Source: DATAUK01 sp036268295
GTDB lineage: Bacteria; Actinomycetota; Actinomycetes; JAFAQI01
Direction: 5' to 3'
DNA: 64,000 nucleotides
Assembly: GCA_036268295.1 (NCBI GenBank)
Contig: DATAUK010000047.1
Coordinates: forward strand, 1-64,000
Both the position numbers and the translations under genes were made by a program. The notes beneath the pieces were generated by a model. That model was given only the letters and a program-made list of their open reading frames with translations, was not told the DNA's origin and made no database searches. Numbering within the stretch: the stretch's first letter is position 1; every line of letters starts with the position of its first letter. This document shows positions 60,380-64,000 of this stretch, in pieces.

Positions 60380-61201
60380 ATGCGTCGTCGTACTGCGAAC
60401 CTGCTGGTCCTTGCTGCTGTCCTGTCCATGGCGGCTGCCGCCACGACGGCGAGCGCCTCGACCGGTCACGCCGCGAAATCGGCCGGCCACGGCCGACTCA
60501 TCCCGGCAGTCAAGGGCCAGGCGCTGCCGAGCCGCAACGCCGACACCACCAGCCTCAACTGGTCCGGCTACGCCACCGACCCGGGCTCGGGCATCACCGG
60601 CGTCACCTCGAGTTTCACGGTGCCGACAGCCGGGGCGATCCCGCCCGGATTCGCCGCGACCTGGACCGGCATCGGCGGCTACACCAGCTCTGACCTGATC
60701 CAGGCCGGTACGTCGGAGAACAGCTCGGGACTGGTCAGCGACCAGTACTACGCGTGGTACGAGATCCTGCCGGCCAGCGAAACCCAGCTGACGAACTGCA
60801 CCGGTGACAGCGCCTGCACCGTCACACCAGGCGACAAGGTCACGGTCGACATTCACCAGGTCGGCACCGACCTGTGGTCGGTCTCGCTCGTCGACGCCGG
60901 CCACTGGTCGTGGCAGCAGAACATCAGCTACGCCTCGACCGAGTCGTCGGCGGAGTGGATCTTCGAGGCGCCGACCCTCGGCGTGCAGACCATCCCGGCC
61001 GACACCGGCACCAACTACTTCGGCTCGACCAACACCTTCACCGACGCCAGCGGCACCCACAGCATCGCCGCCGGCAACCCGGTGACAATCGACATGGGAC
61101 CCGGCCTGATCAACGAGGCGACCCCGTCGGCACTCGCGCCCAACGGTGAGAGCTTCAACGTCTGCGCCTACGCGCAGAGCTGTGCGGCTCCGGCCAACTA
61201 G
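60380..61201 (+). CDS. Secreted glutamic peptidase (G1 family)
   Basis: 273 residues from the ATG at 60380 with GAAGGTGG upstream. Signal peptide RRRTANLLVLAAVLSMAAAATTASA and a short basic propeptide-like stretch. The eqolisin-type fold is visible: NWSGYATD, VPTAGAIP, WTGIGGYTSSDLIQAGT with the catalytic Gln, YYAWYEILP, VDAGHWSW, and SSAEWIFEAP with the catalytic Glu. G1 peptidases are acid-active endopeptidases known best from fungi, with bacterial members in acid-soil groups. Convergent with the hemerythrin gene (4-base overlap). Confidence 0.85.
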   Translation: MRRRTANLLVLAAVLSMAAAATTASASTGHAAKSAGHGRLIPAVKGQALPSRNADTTSLNWSGYATDPGSGITGVTSSFTVPTAGAIPPGFAATWTGIGGYTSSDLIQAGTSENSSGLVSDQYYAWYEILPASETQLTNCTGDSACTVTPGDKVTVDIHQVGTDLWSVSLVDAGHWSWQQNISYASTESSAEWIFEAPTLGVQTIPADTGTNYFGSTNTFTDASGTHSIAAGNPVTIDMGPGLINEATPSALAPNGESFNVCAYAQSCAAPAN

Positions 61202-61737
61202 CCGATCTGGCCGGCGTAGAAGCCGTGCCGCCCGAGCGGTTCGACGAGCTGTGACTCCTCGTAGGCAAGATGTGTCAGCAACGAGGAGTCCAGCTCGTCG
61301 ATCGCTGTCTCGACCTCGTCGAGCACAGCCGGGTGGGCGAGGAACGCAACGAACGCCCGGTCGACGCGTTCGAGCACGCCGTGGATGGCGACGTGCTCCT
61401 CAGCCAGCCGATCCAGCACCGGCCCCAGCACCGGCTCGCTGGCCCGTAAATGCGGGAAGATCCCCTCGTCCTCCAGGCTGTGGTGGCCGGTGAGCAACCG
61501 GCAGTACGACGCGCAGTAGGCGCCGACGGTCCAGCTGTTCTGCCGAATCGTCATCTGGTTGACGAAGCCGCGGACCTGCCCCGGGTCGACGGTGCCGCCA
61601 CGGAGCTGGCCGACCAGGTCCTGCAGCCGAGCGAGCTCGCCACGGAGATGATCGTGGACATCGATCAGATGCTGGCCGACGGCACGCCCGAAATCGTCGG
61701 GCTGCTCCGGATCGTCGGCGGGTTCACGGCCGGGCAT
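61198..61737 (-). CDS. Hemerythrin HHE-domain protein
   Basis: 179 residues forming a four-helix bundle with the di-iron pattern: LIDVHDHLRGELARL, LLTGHHSLEDEGIFPHL, LAEEHVAIHGVLERV and LLTHLAYEESQLVEPL. These give the His and Glu/Asp ligands of HHE domains that bind O2, NO or act in iron homeostasis. Two Cys lie in GAYCASYCRLL. Single gene. Confidence 0.87.
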   Translation of the reverse strand: MPGREPADDPEQPDDFGRAVGQHLIDVHDHLRGELARLQDLVGQLRGGTVDPGQVRGFVNQMTIRQNSWTVGAYCASYCRLLTGHHSLEDEGIFPHLRASEPVLGPVLDRLAEEHVAIHGVLERVDRAFVAFLAHPAVLDEVETAIDELDSSLLTHLAYEESQLVEPLGRHGFYAGQIG

Positions 61738-61906
61738 CGCTCGACGCTAGTGCGGCGCAGGCCGCAGGGCATCTACCCCAACGTGATCAAGATCTCACCG
61801 CTAGTCGCGCATTGTTGGCATAGCCGAAACATTGCCCGCCTTACATAGATGGCGGACAGGTTCACCCGGCCTGTTCCACTTCTTCCGCGCAAGGAGATCT
61901 TCCCCG

Positions 61907-62125
61907 ATGCCTGTGTCCTCGCCTGGCCGCAACCGGTTCGGCCGAGTATTGACCACCGCCCGTGACCGCCGCGATCAGCGCGCCAGCCGCGCGATACTTC
62001 GTGCCGAGCTGGGGAGCTTCCGCACCACCTCGGAGCTCGCCGAGCTGAGCGCGATCGCCGCCCGCAACCCGCAGGTCGACACCACCGCGCTTCGCCAGGC
62101 ACTCAGCGAGCAGCTCTCGCGCTAA
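61907..62125 (+). CDS. Small basic protein (72 aa)
   Basis: From the ATG at 61907 with AAGGAG ten bases upstream, which fixes the start. The N-terminus is Arg-rich (RNRFGRVLTTARDRRDQRASR), followed by a helical part (AILRAELGSFRTTSELAELSAIAARNP, ALRQALSEQL). It resembles short actinobacterial proteins of unknown function; nucleic-acid binding is possible from its charge. Confidence 0.65.
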   Translation: MPVSSPGRNRFGRVLTTARDRRDQRASRAILRAELGSFRTTSELAELSAIAARNPQVDTTALRQALSEQLSR

Positions 62126-62362
62126 CCGCTGCGCCGTGAGCTGCCGAGCTGTTCCTCGGCGAAACACGATGCGCGATACGCGCTGGGCAGCCGCGGCCCG
62201 AGAGCCGCGGAGGCCGGTGCGATCGCCGACAGCGTGAGCGCTGAGACAACGGAAAACCCACTGCCAGCAGGTCGGGATGCCCGGTCACGAATAGCAGACC
62301 GGCGAGCGCCGCCGGCCTCAGCGCCGGTGACGTCGCGATCGGCCCTTCCCTATCCTCGAAGG

Positions 62363-63916
62363 ATGTTCGAGAAGATCTCCCGTCGATACGGCCGGCGCCA
62401 GGTGCTCACCGCCGCCACGCTCGGCGTAGCGGGCGGCCTGGTCTGGCGCCCGAAGGCCGCATCCGGGTCGGAGCGGGCCGCCGACGCGACGACCGGCGGG
62501 CCACAGTGGATCGCGTTCGGGCCGAGCCCCACCACCAGCATGTACGTCAACTGGTCGAGCGGCAGCGCGAACGGCGCGAGCGACCCGCCTTCTCAGCCGC
62601 AGGTGAAGTGGGGCAGCAGCGCCGGCCGCTACGGGACAACGCAGGACGCCGATCACTCCAGACAGGTTCCGATGCCGGCCGGCGTCACCGGCGAGCCGGT
62701 CGAGAACACCTTCTACAGCAACGCGCTGATCCGTTCGCTCTCGCCGGGTACGACGTACCACTACTCGGTCACCAACGACGGGAGCAACTGGAGCGCGGAC
62801 CGGACGTTCACGACGGCGGGTGCCGGGCTGCCGAACTTCCGCTTCACCGCGTTCGGCGACCAGGCGACCAAGCCGCGAACCAGCGCGCAAATGGTGTCCC
62901 TCATCGCCTCGCGCAAGCCGGCGTTCCATGTCTCCCCCGGCGATCTGGCCTATGCCACGCCGAAGGGCGAGAAGATCCCTGACTTTGACAGCTTCCATCC
63001 GGCGCTGTGGGACAACTACTTCAACATCATCAGCAAGACCGGCACGCACTCGATCCCGTGGATGGCCTCGGTGGGCGCGCATGAGGTCGAGCCGCTCGAG
63101 CGGCACGGCTACGCCGGCTTCGTCACCCGATTCGCCCAGCCCTACGACGCGGCCTCAGGCACACCGGTCGCCCACACCTTCCGGTTCGGCAACGTCGCGT
63201 TCATTCACCTCGACGGCAACGACCTTTCCGCGCAAGAGACCATCAACACCGGTTACAGCGGCGGCGCCCAGACCGCCTGGCTGAAGAAGAAGCTCGCCGG
63301 CTTTCGAGCCGCCGGTTCGCCCATCGACTTCATCGTCGTGGTGTGCGACTGCTGCTGTTATTCGACCAACCGGAGCCACGGCTCCGACGGCGGGCTGCGC
63401 GACGTCTGGGGTCCGCTGTTCGACAAATATCACGTCGACCTGGTCATCAGCGGTCACGTCCATGCCTACGAACGTTCGAACCCGATGCGGGCGGGCAAGG
63501 CGACTCGGCGAGTGGCCCGCGGCGGAAGCGTCCATCCGGTGACCGACGGCACGACCTACATCAACGCCGGCGGCGGCGGCAACAACCTCTACAAGACCTG
63601 GTACGGCCCGACCGATGCGGGTGACGCCGGAAACTCGACCCCGGCCAAGATCTGGCGGTGGCGCGACGGCGACAGCGCCAAGGGCGGCCATGGCGGTCCG
63701 GTCCAGCGCACCGACCCGGTGAAGCACTTCTCGGCGTACCGGCACGCGGCCTGGAGTGCACTGCTGGTCGATGTCACCGCTCCGACCAAGTCGAACAAGA
63801 CGACGCGGATGCGAATCCGGGCGATCCGGCCGACGCAGAGTGCCAGCGCGGTGACGAGCATTGCCAGCCCGGCGGTCATCGATAGCGTCACCCTGGTCCG
63901 CACCCACCACGGCTGA
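62363..63916 (+). CDS. Tat-exported purple-acid-phosphatase-like protein with altered active site
   Basis: 517 residues; ATG 62363 follows a -10-like TATCCT by six bases, so it may be leaderless. Twin-arginine signal SRRYGRRQVLTAATLGVAG. An N-terminal fibronectin-like part precedes the metallophosphoesterase domain: FTAFGDQA, VSPGDLAYA, GAHEVE where the family has GNHE, VVVCDCCCYST where a HH pair is usual, and ISGHVHAYERS. Loss of the Asn and of the His would weaken or abolish metal-dependent catalysis. Otherwise full length. Confidence 0.82.
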   Translation: MFEKISRRYGRRQVLTAATLGVAGGLVWRPKAASGSERAADATTGGPQWIAFGPSPTTSMYVNWSSGSANGASDPPSQPQVKWGSSAGRYGTTQDADHSRQVPMPAGVTGEPVENTFYSNALIRSLSPGTTYHYSVTNDGSNWSADRTFTTAGAGLPNFRFTAFGDQATKPRTSAQMVSLIASRKPAFHVSPGDLAYATPKGEKIPDFDSFHPALWDNYFNIISKTGTHSIPWMASVGAHEVEPLERHGYAGFVTRFAQPYDAASGTPVAHTFRFGNVAFIHLDGNDLSAQETINTGYSGGAQTAWLKKKLAGFRAAGSPIDFIVVVCDCCCYSTNRSHGSDGGLRDVWGPLFDKYHVDLVISGHVHAYERSNPMRAGKATRRVARGGSVHPVTDGTTYINAGGGGNNLYKTWYGPTDAGDAGNSTPAKIWRWRDGDSAKGGHGGPVQRTDPVKHFSAYRHAAWSALLVDVTAPTKSNKTTRMRIRAIRPTQSASAVTSIASPAVIDSVTLVRTHHG

Positions 63917-63929
63917 CCGGAGCGTCGCC

Positions 63930-63998
63930 ATGATCTACCTGATCGTCGCAGGGGCGCTGCTGGTCGTCGGTGTCGTGGTGGCCATCCGCTATCCCTGA
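63930..63998 (+). CDS. 22-residue single-pass membrane peptide
   Basis: MIYLIVAGALLVVGVVVAIR ending YP-stop: one hydrophobic helix with a short basic end. GGAG lies seven bases upstream and the start is 13 bases after the phosphatase stop, so it is probably co-transcribed. Its start resembles KdpF-like micro-proteins, but no kdp genes are visible. The window ends two bases after the stop. Confidence 0.5.
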   Translation: MIYLIVAGALLVVGVVVAIRYP

Positions 63999-64000
63999 TC

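Overview
The window is 64 kb of high-GC DNA with the habits of a soil-type actinomycete: GTG and TTG starts, ATGA/GTGA stop-start overlaps, probable leaderless genes, PucR and NarL/DesK-type regulators, an F420-class PPOX oxidoreductase, a HelR-type RNA polymerase recycling ATPase and many secreted beta-propeller-like proteins. The genus cannot be fixed from the sequence. I see no rRNA, tRNA, CRISPR array or intact transposase.

Left part (1-11.5 kb) looks like accessory DNA built from small cassettes. It holds an IS110-type transposase tail, a TetR/aldo-keto reductase/dehydrogenase/DUF1275 cassette, an arsenic cassette (ArsI lyase divergent from arsR-aquaporin-arsC-acetyltransferase), a SRPBCC/ArsR cassette, a complete VapBC-type toxin-antitoxin pair, and scars of an IS21-type transposase and a methyltransferase. 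Several genes here carry one- or two-base frameshifts. Diverged direct repeats bracket the cassettes, including a dead copy of the antitoxin with its promoter.

Central part (11.5-30.5 kb) is a coherent catabolic region: a polar amino acid ABC importer, two PucR regulators, a tandem-domain Lrp regulator, an amidohydrolase-2 enzyme, an AruI-like thiamine-diphosphate decarboxylase with an MFS transporter, and a run of NodB-fold hydrolase, two SDRs and two agmatinase/guanidinobutyrase paralogues, followed by a metallo-beta-lactamase-fold hydrolase. The simplest reading is uptake and breakdown of a guanidino compound with release of urea. The exact substrate is unknown.

30.5-42.5 kb is a patchwork of small stand-alone enzymes (PPOX, NmrA-type SDR, VOC, YdeI, PLP dehydratase, methyltransferase, RibD-like reductase) mixed with many gene relics: two toxin tails, an AbrB-like antitoxin start, a SnoaL end, a decayed PPOX, a TetR lacking its DNA-binding half and a decayed unknown gene.

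42.7-53.3 kb contains two rifamycin-resistance functions, a Rox-type monooxygenase and HelR. Between them lie a NarL/DesK two-component system, divergent from an ABC exporter with a perfect palindrome in the shared promoter, plus threonine synthase, a cupin and a secreted protein. 53.3-64 kb is envelope and signalling: secreted proteins, a GAF-EAL protein, a D-Ala-D-Ala carboxypeptidase divergent from an OmpR/HK pair, a large predicted three-way-junction element, a glutamic (G1) peptidase, a hemerythrin, and a Tat-exported phosphatase-like protein with altered active-site motifs followed by a 22-residue membrane peptide.
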